Shown: piece by piece, positions 1 to 9,023 of the stretch
How the letters are laid out: every line of letters begins with the position of its first letter
Position numbering within the stretch: the stretch's first letter is position 1
DNA from: an uncultured Paraprevotella sp.
Lineage (GTDB): Bacteria; Bacteroidota; Bacteroidia; Bacteroidales; Bacteroidaceae
Assembly: GCA_900546665.1 (NCBI GenBank)
Contig: URDY01000021.1
Coordinates: 1-51,941, forward strand
Direction of reading: 5' to 3'
Length of the DNA stretch: 51,941 bases
Program-made: the position numbers and the translations under genes
Notes under the pieces: generated by a model
Told to the model about the DNA's origin: nothing
The model's database searches: none
Seen by the model: only the letters and a program-made list of their open reading frames with translations

Positions 1-132
1 GGTATACCAATATGAATAACGTCTTGTCCTGAATCAAAGGCAATACACTGTTCTTTCTGTTGTAAGATATACGTTGACGCACTTTCCCTTTCATGGTACA
101 ATGGCTGTAATATTCATTCCAATGGTATTTGA

Positions 133-255
133 AAGTTATTAGCAAGGCATCAAACTTTTGATGTATACGATATCATAGCCATAATAATAAGCAGCCTTGT
201 GTATTATGTGGTGTGCGTGCGGCTGGGATTTGGGGATAACAAGAAGAGAAGGTAA
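133..255 (+). pseudogene. Possible C-terminal remnant of a membrane protein
   Basis: A short open stretch ends in TAA at 253-255 and reads as a hydrophobic segment (IIAIIISSLVYYVV) followed by a basic tail (DNKKRR), which resembles the end of a small membrane protein. The preceding in-frame stop is at 130-132. A second open stretch in another frame (20-153) abuts it, as if one gene had been split by a frameshift. The motif FDVYDIIA before the membrane segment is loosely reminiscent of VanZ-like proteins, but the match is too short to name. It may simply be chance, or the tail of a gene that begins outside the window. Confidence 0.2.
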
Positions 256-594
256 ACTCGATTGAAAACGATTGCTGAGGGATAATTATCCTGTGATTTT
301 TTATACTATCATAGCCGTCTGCCATGTGTATGGGACATTTTAAAATGTTTTTTGGGATTTGCTTTTTTCAAGAGAAATGGCTTTATTTGCATCCTTATAA
401 GTCAGAGCTGTTCCTTGAGTTACATTTTTGTGGAATATTGTTTTAGTAAACGTAGGGGTAAATTAGAGAGAAAAACATCGGTTTAAAGTGTATTTTAAAA
501 AAGCTGGAGTTCACTTATGGATCAATGTAATTCGATGGAAAGTATTTTCTTTTGGATATCTGTTCTGTTAACTTTTGAATTAATACGATTTTAA
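256..594. other. Gene-free stretch upstream of the AraC-type regulator
   Basis: AT-rich sequence with stops in all frames. I see no clear TAnnTTTG promoter box; the nearest candidate is TTAACTTTTG at about 568-577, which has one base too many. No hairpin or repeat is evident. It presumably contains the regulator's promoter and leader. Confidence 0.4.
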
Positions 595-1497
595 ATGGAA
601 GGTGTAAAGTATATAGTTGAAGATAAAAACTGTTTGTTGTGGGGATTAGCTATTACTACAGTTGGAGTAGAAAATATTGAAAAGGGAGAAGACTATCCCA
701 CAAAGAAGCATTTAAAAGACTATTATTTTTCGACAAAAGAAGGCCGTATATTACAAGAATATCAAATGGTATACATCTCTGAAGGAAGAGGTTTTTTCGA
801 AACACAGACTATCAAAAAGGTGCCGATTGAAGCAGGCACAATGTTTTTGCTTTTTCCTGATGAATGGCATACCTATTATCCTGACCCTTTGACCGGATGG
901 AAACAATATTGGATTGGTTTTAAGGGAGTAAATATTGATGTGAGAGTAGACAATGGTTTCCTTTCCAAAAAGAATCCTATATATCATGTCGGAGTGGATG
1001 AAGAAATTGTGCATTTGTTTCTTCAGGCAATAGAGGTTGCAGAACGGGAAAATGCTTATTTCCAACAGTTACTTGCAGGTATAGCAAATCATCTGTTAGG
1101 TTTAATGTATTGTCTTGACCGTAATAATCAATTTAATAAGAGCCAGCATATGGTAGATAAAATAAATCAGGCCCGTGTGCTGATGCATGAAAATCTTGAA
1201 AGTACTATTTCTATTCAAGACATAGCAGAAAGAATAGGAATGAGTTATTCATCCTTTAGAAAATTGTTTAAAGAATATACCGGTCTTTCTCCTGCATTTT
1301 ATTTTCAGGATTTAAAATTGCAACGTGCAAAAGACTTGCTTCGTTTTACTCAGAACTCAATAAAAGAAATTGCTTATTCTTTGAATTTTGAATCTCCGGG
1401 TTATTTCTCCACTCAGTTTAGAAAGAAAGTAGGAAAGAAACCTAGTGATTTTCGGGATTGGAATCTCAAAAAACAAGACTGTTTTGCCAAAAAATGA
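595..1497 (+). CDS. AraC-family transcriptional regulator (cupin + HTH)
   Basis: A 300-aa regulator with the classic AraC layout. The N-terminal half is a beta-rich sugar-sensing cupin (about residues 30-130, with the segment AGTMFLLFPDEWHTYYPD typical of that fold). The C-terminal half, about 187-290, carries two helix-turn-helix motifs. The first is SIQDIAERIGMSYSSFRKLF and the second is SIKEIAYSLNFESPGYFSTQF, followed by the usual KxPSDFR ending. It lies 54 bases upstream of a sugar isomerase and a rhamnosidase gene on the same strand, so by context it is probably a local activator responding to a deoxy- or pentose sugar, like RhaS or AraC; the ligand is inferred, not shown. No Shine-Dalgarno sequence precedes the start, which is usual in this phylum. 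Confidence 0.9.
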   Translation: MEGVKYIVEDKNCLLWGLAITTVGVENIEKGEDYPTKKHLKDYYFSTKEGRILQEYQMVYISEGRGFFETQTIKKVPIEAGTMFLLFPDEWHTYYPDPLTGWKQYWIGFKGVNIDVRVDNGFLSKKNPIYHVGVDEEIVHLFLQAIEVAERENAYFQQLLAGIANHLLGLMYCLDRNNQFNKSQHMVDKINQARVLMHENLESTISIQDIAERIGMSYSSFRKLFKEYTGLSPAFYFQDLKLQRAKDLLRFTQNSIKEIAYSLNFESPGYFSTQFRKKVGKKPSDFRDWNLKKQDCFAKK

Positions 1498-1520
1498 AGT
1501 TCTCTTTGCGCTAGGCATTT

Positions 1521-1528
1521 TATTTTTG
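1521..1528 (+). promoter_or_regulatory. Candidate -7 box (TATTTTTG) for the isomerase gene
   Basis: TATTTTTG matches the Bacteroidetes TAnnTTTG element. No properly spaced -33 TTTG is present (a TTTG at 1505-1508 is too close). Transcription from here would begin near 1533-1536, past the upstream ATG at 1531, which favours the ATG at 1552 as the start of the next gene. Confidence 0.35.
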
Positions 1529-1551
1529 TAATGTTCAAAATTAGAAATAAA

Positions 1552-2982
1552 ATGGCTAAAGAAAAGAGTGCAAAAGCAGGCCTTTTGGGTGTTGGCCTGA
1601 ATACCTATTGGAATCAGTTTCAAGGTTTGCGGGAACGTCTGGAGGAATACCAGAATGAGATAGGCCGGAGAATGGATGTGCATGATGTGGAAGTTATCAA
1701 TGTATCAATTGTAGACAGTCAGGAGAGTGCCGGAAAGGCTGTGGAAACATTGTTGAAGAACAGAATCGATGTGCTTTTTGTGTATGTTTCCACTTATGCG
1801 CTTTCTTCTACGATTCTGCCGGTTGTTCAGGAATGCAGGGTTCCGGTTCTGTTGCTTAATATCCAGCCGACCGCAGTGATTGATTTTAAATTTGTGAACG
1901 GACTGGATGACCGTGGCAGAATGACGGGTGAATGGCTTGCCTACTGCCAGGCCTGTTCCATTCCGGAGTTTGCATCCGTATTCAACCGGTCAGGCATAAA
2001 GTATGACATCATTACCGGATATCTGTCGGACGAGTCCATGTGGAAGGAAATCAAGGAGTGGCTTGATGCGGTACGGGTTGTGAAAGGTATGCGTGAGAAC
2101 AGGATGGGCATTCTGGGGCATTACTATACCGGTATGCTGGATGTGTATACGGATGTCACGCAGCAGTCTGCCATCTTTGGCACCTATATCGAACAGGTAG
2201 AGATGTGCGAGTTGGAACATTATTACGAGAGTGCGACGGAGGATGAGCTGCAGACCAAGCTGAATGAATTTCATGAAAAGTTCGACGTAAGTCCGCATTG
2301 TGAAGAGTATGAGCTGCAACGGGCCGCACGTACCTCGATTGCGCTGGACAAGTTGGTTGAGGCTCACAGGCTTGGTTCCCTGGCCTATTATTATGAAGGT
2401 TTCCCCGGCAACAGCTATGAGAATCTGGCGACTTCCGTAATAGCCGGCAATACTCTGCTGACCGGAAGAGGTATTCCCGTGGCCGGTGAGTGTGAGGTAA
2501 AGAATGTGCAGGCCATGAAAATCATGTCCCTGTTGGGTGCCGGAGGATCTTTTTCCGAACCTTATACGATAGACTTTTCACAGGATGTGGTTCTGTGGGG
2601 GCATGACGGTCCGGCTCATTTTGCCATCTCTGAGAAAAAGGTGCAGCTTGTTCCGCTCCCGATATATCATGGCAAACCGGGTAAGGGACTTTCTATCCAG
2701 ATGAGCGTGAAGCTGGGTGATGTTACCCTGCTGTCCGTATGCGAGGGAAAGGACGGTGTTTTTCTGCTTGTGGCTGAAGGCGAGTCTGTTCCGGGAGATA
2801 CTCTTCAGATTGGAAATACAAACAGCCGCTACCGTTTCTCCTGCGGTGCAAAGGAGTTTATAGAGAAGTGGAGCAAGGCAGGCCCTTCCCATCACTGTGC
2901 GATAGGGGTCGGTCATGTGGCAGATAAAATTGAGAAAGTTGGCCGTTTGCTGGGTATACCGACCGTCCGGGTATGCTGCTGA
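1552..2982 (+). CDS. L-arabinose/L-fucose isomerase-family protein
   Basis: A 476-aa protein of the AraA/FucI fold, close to the roughly 500 aa of AraA. These enzymes interconvert aldoses and ketoses with a Mn-type metal. The expected metal ligands can be placed at AraA-like spacing: E313 (GECEV), E336 (GSFSEPYT), H351 (WGHDGPAH) and H447/H448 (SHHCAIGVGH); E. coli AraA uses E306, E333, H350 and H450. The earlier ATG at 1531 adds seven residues, but 1552 fits better with the TATTTTTG box at 1521. It is followed 37 bases later by a GH78 alpha-L-rhamnosidase gene and preceded by an AraC-type regulator, so the substrate is probably released by that glycosidase. No kinase or aldolase gene lies nearby, so the exact sugar cannot be assigned. 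Confidence 0.85.
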   Translation: MAKEKSAKAGLLGVGLNTYWNQFQGLRERLEEYQNEIGRRMDVHDVEVINVSIVDSQESAGKAVETLLKNRIDVLFVYVSTYALSSTILPVVQECRVPVLLLNIQPTAVIDFKFVNGLDDRGRMTGEWLAYCQACSIPEFASVFNRSGIKYDIITGYLSDESMWKEIKEWLDAVRVVKGMRENRMGILGHYYTGMLDVYTDVTQQSAIFGTYIEQVEMCELEHYYESATEDELQTKLNEFHEKFDVSPHCEEYELQRAARTSIALDKLVEAHRLGSLAYYYEGFPGNSYENLATSVIAGNTLLTGRGIPVAGECEVKNVQAMKIMSLLGAGGSFSEPYTIDFSQDVVLWGHDGPAHFAISEKKVQLVPLPIYHGKPGKGLSIQMSVKLGDVTLLSVCEGKDGVFLLVAEGESVPGDTLQIGNTNSRYRFSCGAKEFIEKWSKAGPSHHCAIGVGHVADKIEKVGRLLGIPTVRVCC

Positions 2983-3019
2983 TACAAGATGTAGTAATAG
3001 AAATTTGAAATAATAATCA

Positions 3020-5764
3020 ATGGGTAAGATTTATAATATATTGTTTTGTTTGCTGCTTTCCCTTCCGGTATATGCCGGCAAGAAATCAGCTGTTTTTGGT
3101 GTGTATGAACTGTTGTGTGAGCAGCGTGTCAATCCGCTGGGAATAGATACTCCCCAGCCTCGTTTCAGTTGGAAGATTTCTTCCGTGGAAAGAGGTTTCA
3201 TGCAGTATGCCTATCAGGTGCTGGTGGCGGATTCCGAGGAACTTCTTTCCCGGGATGAGGGTAATATGTGGGATTCCGGTAAGTGCAAGTCCGGCCAGTC
3301 CATTCTGGTACCTTATTAGGGAAGAGAGCTGGAATCTTCCACCCGATATTATTGGAAGGTTCGTGTATGGGATAAGCATAATGTGTGCTGCTGGAGCAGA
3401 ACAGGCAGTTTTGTGACAGGGATGCTGTCTGAGGAGGACTGGGGAGATGCCCGATGGATAGCTCTGGAGAAAGATGACGAGTCAAAGGGCTTATATCCGG
3501 GTGTACATGCCCCTTTGGTGCAGTCCGTTGCCGGTGACCGTATGGTGGGTGGATACAAGCTGCCTCTTGCCCGCAGGCGGGTGAATATAGACAAGGAAGT
3601 TGAAAATGCCATCGTGAATGTGTCCGGACTGGGACATTTTGACCTGTTTGTGAACGGCAAGAAGGTGGGAGACCATTTTCTGGATGCCGGATGGACGCAT
3701 TATGCCAAAACCGCATTGTATGTCACTTTTGAGATAAGTGATCTTCTGGAAAAGGAAAATGTGCTGTCCGTGATGCTGGGCAACGGCTTCTACAATGTTC
3801 CCCGTGAGAGGTATTTCAAGCAGCTGATTTCTTTCGGTGCGCCGAAGATGAAGCTTCATCTCCGCATCAATTACAAGGATGGAACCAGTGAGGACATTGT
3901 ATCGGATGAAGAATGGAAGTTCTCGGAAGGGCCGATAACCTACTCCAGTATTTATGGGGGTGAGGATTATGATGCCGGAAGGGAGCCCGACGGCTGGATG
4001 AAGTGCGGGTTTGACGACTCACGTTGGCAGTCGCCGGTCGTGTCTTCTTCAAACGTCCGTCTGATGGCACAGCAGTCTGAACCTCTTACGGTGCGCAATA
4101 CCTTGAGCGTAATGAGAAAATACCGGAATTCCAGGGGAAACTGGGTTTATGACCTGGGGCAGAACTTTTCCGGAGTAGTCAATATAAGATTGCGCGGAGA
4201 AAAGGGACATTCAGTGAAATTGATTCCTGGAGAATTGTTGAACAATGACTCTACGGTCAACCAGCAGGCTTCGGGCGGTCCCTATTATTGGAACTATACG
4301 TTGTCCGGAAAGTCTGTGGAGGAGTGGCATCCTCGTTTTACCTATTACGGGTTCAGGTATGTGGAAGTGTCGGGTGTGGAGGGCCTGAAATCTTTTGAAC
4401 TGGAAGGCATGCATACCACCAATTCTGCACCGGAGGCCGGACATTTTTCCTGCTCACTTCCTCTTTTTAACAAGACGTATGATTTGATTGACTGGGCCAT
4501 GCGCAGCAACTTGTCCAGCATTCTGACCGACTGCCCTCACAGGGAAAAGCTTGGCTGGCTTGAGGTGGCTCATCTGATGCAGTATTCGCTACAGTATCGG
4601 TATGACCTGCCGGGTTTCTACCGCCAGATGATGCGGAACATGAGCGACTCGCAAACCGAAGCGGGTACTATTCCTTCCATCGCTCCGGAATATGTGAGGT
4701 TTGCCGACGGCTTTGAGGATTCTCCGGAATGGGGCAGTGCCTTCATCATCATTCCGTGGTACGTGTACAAATGGTATGGAGATGACTCGCTTCTGAAGGA
4801 GTATTATCCCCGAATGAGAAAGTATCTGGATTACCTTTCTTCCCGAGCCAGTGGTCATATCATAGAGTATGGTCTGGGCGACTGGTATGATCTGGGGCCT
4901 GCGCATCCGGGTGTCTCGCAGCTGACTTCCAGGGGCGTGACGGCTACCGGTATCTATTATTATGACCTGTCTATCATGAATGAGGTGGCAGGCTTGTTCG
5001 GACTTGAAGAGGATTCCCGTTATTACCGGAATCTGATGAGTGAGGTAAAGCAGGCTTATAATGCCCGTTTCTACCATCAGGACAAAGGGTATTATGACCG
5101 GAACAGCCAGACGGCGAATGCCATATCGCTGTTTTATGGACTGGTAGATGAGGAAAACTATGACAAGGTGTATGAGAACTTAAAGAAGGACATCGTGGGT
5201 TGTAATTATGCACTGACTTCTGGTGACATCGGTTATCGTTATTTGCTGAAGGTACTGGAAGACAACGGTGATTCCGATCTGATTTACAAGATGAATGCCC
5301 GGTATGACGTGCCGGGATATGGCTGGCAGCTTGCCTATGGTGCTACGGCTCTGACAGAATCCTGGCAGGCCTATGGTTTCGTTTCAAATAACCACTGTAT
5401 GCTGGGACATCTGATGGAATGGTTCTTTGCCGGACTGGGAGGGATCGGTCAGAAGGAAATGTCAGTTGGATATAAACAGATTGTGATTCGTCCACAGATG
5501 GTTTCCGGTATCAAGTCTGTGGAATCAAGTTATTCTTCTCCTTATGGAGTAATCAGAAGCAAATGGAAGGTGAAGAAGAATTCCATTCAGGCAGAGATAG
5601 AGATACCGGCCAACACGCAGGGAATAGTCTGTTTACCTTACGGAGAGGACGTGCAGGAGGGAGGTATTCCTTTAGAATTGGTAGACGGATGCAAGGTGTT
5701 GAAGACCAATGAAAAAGAGATTGTACTAGAACTTGGCTCTGGAAAGTACAGTTTTACACTATAG
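3020..5764 (+). pseudogene. GH78 alpha-L-rhamnosidase interrupted by an in-frame TAG
   Basis: Read through, this is a 914-codon glycoside hydrolase family 78 gene. It has a signal peptide (MGKIYNILFCLLLSLPVYAG), an N-terminal Ig-like domain (NPLGIDTPQPRFSWKI), beta-sandwich domains around residues 180-300 and an (alpha/alpha)6 barrel with the family signature DCPHREKLGWLE. It ends in a C-terminal beta domain. An amber codon at 3317-3319 splits it at codon 100. Translation on both sides is in the same frame and looks conserved (SILVPY-stop-GRELESSTRYYWKVRVWD), so this is a substitution, probably CAG or AAG to TAG, and not a frameshift. Internal restarts (for example the ATG at 3383 or 3422) would lack the signal peptide. 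The enzyme would cleave terminal L-rhamnose from plant glycans in the periplasm. Whether it is inactive, read through or a sequencing error cannot be told here. Confidence 0.88.
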
Positions 5765-5812
5765 AATACAGTGTGAACATAATAAATTATGGAGGTTACT
5801 CCTATAGAGTCA

Positions 5813-5884
5813 TCCCTTTAAAAGCTCATTTCTGCGAGATACTGTGTCTGAACAATATCTTGCAGAAATGGGCTTTTAAAGGGA
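5813..5884. terminator. Long hairpin, 28-bp stem
   Basis: The arms at 5813-5840 and 5857-5884 pair along 28 positions with only two G-U type mismatches, around a 16-base loop. It lies between the convergent rhamnosidase and bcp genes. There is no clean U-run after either arm, so it may be a terminator, an RNA-stabilising hairpin or a remnant of a small inverted-repeat element. Confidence 0.55.
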
Positions 5885-5912
5885 CGATTATCTATTCGGA
5901 ACAAATATAATA

Positions 5913-5948
5913 CCCCCAATTCTACGTCTGGGTATGTAAAATTAGGGG
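5913..5948 (-). terminator. Probable terminator of bcp
   Basis: An imperfect hairpin pairs CCCCCAATT with AATTAGGGG (one bulged base). On the minus strand it is followed by TATTATATTT, giving a plausible rho-independent terminator 37 bases after the bcp stop. Confidence 0.45.
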
Positions 5949-5984
5949 TTGTCTGTTTTGATGTTTCAATTCTTAAAGTCTGTT

Positions 5985-6437
5985 TCAGAGGGCCAGAATC
6001 TGTTCACCGTGGATTTTGGTTTTTATTTCCTTTGGTGAGAATACTTTTTCAATCACACCTTCTTCGTTGATGATAAAGGTGGTTCGGAAAATACCCATGT
6101 ACTTACGTCCGCACATGCTTTTCTCGCCCCATACGCCCATTGTTTCGGCCAGTGTCTTTTCTGCATCCGAAATAAGGGTAAACGGCAGTTCATGCTTGGC
6201 TATGAACTTCTGGTGTGAAGCCATACTGTCTGTACTTACTCCTATGATTTCGTAACCCTTTGACTGCAGTTCGGCATAATGGTCACGCAGGCTGCAGGCC
6301 TCTGCCGTGCAGCCGGGAGTATTGTCTTTGGGATAAAAATAAAGGATGACTTTCTTTCCTTTGAAGTCACTCAGTGAGATCTGTTTGCCATTTTCGTTGA
6401 CACCCAGTATTTCGGGGATTCTTTCTCCTACGTTCAT
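5985..6437 (-). CDS. bcp: Thioredoxin-dependent thiol peroxidase (bacterioferritin comigratory protein)
   Basis: A 150-aa BCP/PrxQ-type peroxiredoxin, which reduces hydrogen peroxide and organic hydroperoxides using thioredoxin. The peroxidatic cysteine is C43 in the motif NTPGCTAEACSLRD. The resolving cysteine five residues later (C48) marks the atypical two-cysteine PrxQ subgroup. The thioredoxin-like fold is recognisable from KKVILYFYPKD and GVSTDS. Length is normal and the start has no competitor. It follows the DUF2461 gene by 66 bases on the same strand and is probably cotranscribed from the promoter at 7205. It is cytoplasmic, with no signal peptide. Confidence 0.95.
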   Translation of the reverse strand: MNVGERIPEILGVNENGKQISLSDFKGKKVILYFYPKDNTPGCTAEACSLRDHYAELQSKGYEIIGVSTDSMASHQKFIAKHELPFTLISDAEKTLAETMGVWGEKSMCGRKYMGIFRTTFIINEEGVIEKVFSPKEIKTKIHGEQILAL

Positions 6438-6503
6438 AAGTCAATATTTTGAATGTTAATAAAATAGATTTGTTTTGATCGGTTGTCTGTCCGGATGAGC
6501 CGG

Positions 6504-7175
6504 CTATTCCATTTCATCGATAGTGAAATTGATGAAGTCGTTGAATGGTTTCATCAGTCTGAATATCTGGCCGGTTTGTTCAAGCCAGTCTTTTTGGTGG
6601 AAAAAGTCGTCTTTCACGGCATGGCAGACTGAATAATCCTTAGGGCGAAGATATTCCGGATAGGGGAAATCTTTGGAGAAACCCTTCGGAAGTGTTTTCA
6701 GATGGGATTCGCCGATAACAGGAAATGTTTTTTTGAAAGTCGGGTTTTCCACTATATTCCGGAATTCCTCTGTTTCGTCTGCAATGGATTGTCTTACGGC
6801 TTTCAGAATAGGAGCCGGAAGGCACCATGCACCTCCTGCCAGCATACAGTTGCCGGGTTCGAGATGAAAATAATAACCGCTGTGGAATGATTTCTTGCCA
6901 TGTGCATTGATGTATGCTCCAAGATGGCGCTTGTATGGCGATTTGTCTTCCGAGAAGCGTGTATCTCTGTAAAACCTGTAAGTACAGTCTTTGACTTGCA
7001 GATGGCGGACGCTTTCATCGAACTGCCCGATATGTAGGATCAGTTCTTCTACAATCTTTTCGAAGGCAGTCCGGGCCTCTTCATAGCGGTTGCGATGTGA
7101 GTTGAACCATTCCCTGTTGTTGTGGGCTGCCACATCTTTTAGAAATGCCAGTATTAAGTCTGTTGAGTCTGTCAT
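6504..7175 (-). CDS. DUF2461 domain-containing protein
   Basis: A 223-aa protein of the DUF2461 (TIGR02453) family. Recognisable features are the N-terminal NNREWFNSHRNRYEEAR, the TYRFYRDTRFSEDKSPYKRH motif near residues 65-85, and HSGYYFHLEPG near 97-107. The conserved arginine, aspartate and lysine residues of the DTRFSxDKSPYK motif are all present. Its biochemical function is not established; the protein appears soluble and cytoplasmic. It is the upstream gene of a probable two-gene unit with bcp. A TATATTTG promoter box lies 30 bases before its start. Confidence 0.92.
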   Translation of the reverse strand: MTDSTDLILAFLKDVAAHNNREWFNSHRNRYEEARTAFEKIVEELILHIGQFDESVRHLQVKDCTYRFYRDTRFSEDKSPYKRHLGAYINAHGKKSFHSGYYFHLEPGNCMLAGGAWCLPAPILKAVRQSIADETEEFRNIVENPTFKKTFPVIGESHLKTLPKGFSKDFPYPEYLRPKDYSVCHAVKDDFFHQKDWLEQTGQIFRLMKPFNDFINFTIDEME

Positions 7176-7204
7176 GATGTCTGTTTGAATATTAATCAGG
7201 CGGG

Positions 7205-7212
7205 CAAATATA
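7205..7212 (-). promoter_or_regulatory. -7 box (TATATTTG) for DUF2461-bcp
   Basis: On the minus strand TATATTTG lies 30 bases before the DUF2461 start. It is a perfect TAnnTTTG match; no clear -33 TTTG is seen. Confidence 0.5.
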
Positions 7213-7322
7213 CGGAGAATCTATGGAATTACCTTATTAAGAATGCTAATAAGCGTAATAGAATCCTATTTTAAAGTGATTTTAAGATTTGTTTTTTGGC
7301 CTGACGTTTTTGGGAAAAGAAA

Positions 7323-7354
7323 AAGAGTGTATCCTTTATATCAGATACACTCTT
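7323..7354 (-). terminator. Rho-independent terminator of the outer-membrane protein gene
   Basis: AAGAGTGTATC pairs perfectly with GATACACTCTT around a 10-base loop. On the minus strand the hairpin is followed by a T-rich run (TTTTCTTTTCCC), 26 bases after the stop of the gene at 7380. Confidence 0.8.
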
Positions 7355-7379
7355 ATGGTGGTGAATGGAGCGTATTGTC

Positions 7380-7949
7380 CTAGAAATTATAGTACAGACC
7401 CAGTGACAAGGCATTGCTGAAACTGAATCCGAATCCCGGACGGTAGGCACCGAATACGTGGTGGTCGTTGGCTGAATAACCCAGGAATCCGATTTTGGAG
7501 ATGACGGACCAGTTCTTATTCAGGTTAACCTGGATGCCGGGGCGGAAACCGATATAGAATGCCGCTTCCTTGTTGTTCCAGCCGGTAGCATCGGTATACA
7601 TGCCGTCACCTGATGTGTTGCCGTGTGCCACTCCCAAAGTCATGTCCAAAAAGAAATCTACCATTCCGGCACTGTAGAAACCGTATCTGGCATACGGGGC
7701 AAAGTTGAATGCAAAGGCATTGTCGCCTTTGTAGTCTTCCAGATGTCCGCCGCTGAAACCGATTTCTGCACCTATAGCCCATTGTTTGTTGAGCTTATAA
7801 CCGATTTCCGGAGCAATTGTCCATGTTGTCCTGTTGTGTTCTCCGCTGTTGTCGCACCATAAACCGACATTACCTCCAACGAACACTTGTGCCTGAGCTG
7901 ATACCATTCCGGTGATCATCAGGATGAAAGCTGCTAAAAATTTCTTCAT
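7380..7949 (-). CDS. Small outer-membrane beta-barrel protein
   Basis: A 189-aa secreted protein. The signal peptide is MKKFLAAFILMITGMVSAQA, followed by alternating aromatic/glycine strands (WAIGAEIGFSGGH, FAPYARYGFYSAG, AAFYIGFRPGIQVN). It ends in an aromatic residue (LSLGLYYNF), typical of Omp-type barrels inserted by BamA; about eight strands is plausible. The reading frame stays open upstream to 8198, but the start at 7949 is chosen because it gives a clean signal peptide and lies just after a consensus promoter. Similar proteins are annotated as outer membrane beta-barrel or PorT-like. The role is unknown. It is transcribed alone, with its own promoter and terminator. Confidence 0.88.
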   Translation of the reverse strand: MKKFLAAFILMITGMVSAQAQVFVGGNVGLWCDNSGEHNRTTWTIAPEIGYKLNKQWAIGAEIGFSGGHLEDYKGDNAFAFNFAPYARYGFYSAGMVDFFLDMTLGVAHGNTSGDGMYTDATGWNNKEAAFYIGFRPGIQVNLNKNWSVISKIGFLGYSANDHHVFGAYRPGFGFSFSNALSLGLYYNF

Positions 7950-7980
7950 AGTTAATCTTTTATTAAGTTTTACAACAGTG

Positions 7981-8011
7981 CAAAGATAATCTTTTTCAAC
8001 TTTAATACAAA
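7981..8011 (-). promoter_or_regulatory. Bacteroidetes-type promoter for the outer-membrane protein
   Basis: On the minus strand TTTG (8008-8011), 19 bases, then TATCTTTG (7981-7988). This is a full consensus match placing the transcript start about 25 bases before the ATG at 7949. Confidence 0.8.
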
Positions 8012-8173
8012 TCCTGACGATAAAAAACTTACAGTTTTGCCCCATATCGTATGTGGACAGTCTGATCAGACTTACGGATAATGTGGTTTTTATAGGGGAG
8101 TCATGGTTGGAGATGAATCCGGTGGAGTAATATAAAGAATCGGATATAAGACTTCCGTTATCTGTAAATGTCG

Positions 8174-8181
8174 TATATTTG
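8174..8181 (+). promoter_or_regulatory. Candidate -7 box (TATATTTG)
   Basis: A perfect TAnnTTTG match about 100 bases upstream of the gene at 8285, but without a recognisable -33 element. Confidence 0.35.
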
Positions 8182-8284
8182 AAGACGAAAAGAACCATCT
8201 GACCTATAGCTCTCGTAAGGCAGGTTGTCCATAAGGCGGTTTGTGCAGATGGTCTTTGGTTTTAAATTTATATTTTACGGAGCG

Positions 8285-8842
8285 ATGGAGCAGATCAATA
8301 CGATATGGGAGAAGAAACTGGAGCAGAGAATGTCGAAACAGCAAATCACAGATCTTGCCATGACGTTGCATCATGATGAATGCGGGATTTCTGATGTTTG
8401 TCGTGTGATGCTGTATTCAGGGCAGGCAAGGACGGCCTATAATGCGGCCTGGATTCTTCATCATCTGGCGGTGGAAGATAAGGACATCTATCTGCGTCCT
8501 TTTTATGACCGGATAGTGGACATGGCGGTTACACCGGAATTGTGTATCCGACGTGGACTGGTTCTTTCCATTCTGGCTGAAATGCCGACTGACGAAAACG
8601 CCAGAATGGATCTGTTTGACTTCTGTATGATTCACATGACGGATATTAAGGAGAATGACAGCAGCCGTTCGATGATGATCAAACTGGCTGCAGAGATGTG
8701 CAAGTCATGGCCAGAATTATCCAATGAACTGCTAGCCTGTCTGGATCTGTTGCAGTATGAATCGAAACCCAGTATTTCGGCTGCACGCCGGAAGGCGTTG
8801 AAAAGGCTCAAAGTCAGAGTTGTCCGCAGTGCAACGGATTAA
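8285..8842 (+). CDS. Hypothetical helical (HEAT-like) protein
   Basis: A 185-aa protein that I do not recognise by name. It is almost wholly alpha-helical, with paired amphipathic helices suggestive of HEAT/armadillo repeats (for example ARTAYNAAWILHHLAV, then YLRPFYDRIVDMAV, then LCIRRGLVLSILAEM). It has a basic C-terminus (ISAARRKALKRLKVR). There is no signal peptide or membrane segment, so it is probably cytoplasmic and perhaps a protein-binding scaffold. The reading frame is open from a TTG at 8225, but the ATG at 8285 (MEQINTIWEKK) is the more natural start. It is flanked by divergent and convergent genes and is therefore transcribed alone. Confidence 0.75.
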   Translation: MEQINTIWEKKLEQRMSKQQITDLAMTLHHDECGISDVCRVMLYSGQARTAYNAAWILHHLAVEDKDIYLRPFYDRIVDMAVTPELCIRRGLVLSILAEMPTDENARMDLFDFCMIHMTDIKENDSSRSMMIKLAAEMCKSWPELSNELLACLDLLQYESKPSISAARRKALKRLKVRVVRSATD

Positions 8843-8965
8843 TACCTGAAATCAGGAAGGAAAGCTCGAAGGAGGATGAAATATAGGTATGACTGTGGTT
8901 GATCTCCGGATATTTATCCGGTTCCGGAAGTCTGGTCGTTTCTCAGATACAGTCTGATTAAAATA

Positions 8966-8998
8966 ATGAAGGCGAGTCCCGAACAGACTCGCCTTCAT
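8966..8998 (-). terminator. Hairpin terminator downstream of the acyl-CoA dehydrogenase operon
   Basis: ATGAAGGCGAGTC pairs perfectly with GACTCGCCTTCAT (13 bp, 7-base loop). It is followed on the minus strand by ATTATTTTAAT. It separates two convergent genes and may also stop the plus-strand transcript. Confidence 0.8.
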
Positions 8999-9023
8999 GA
9001 GGTTACGTTATGAGATGTTCAGA

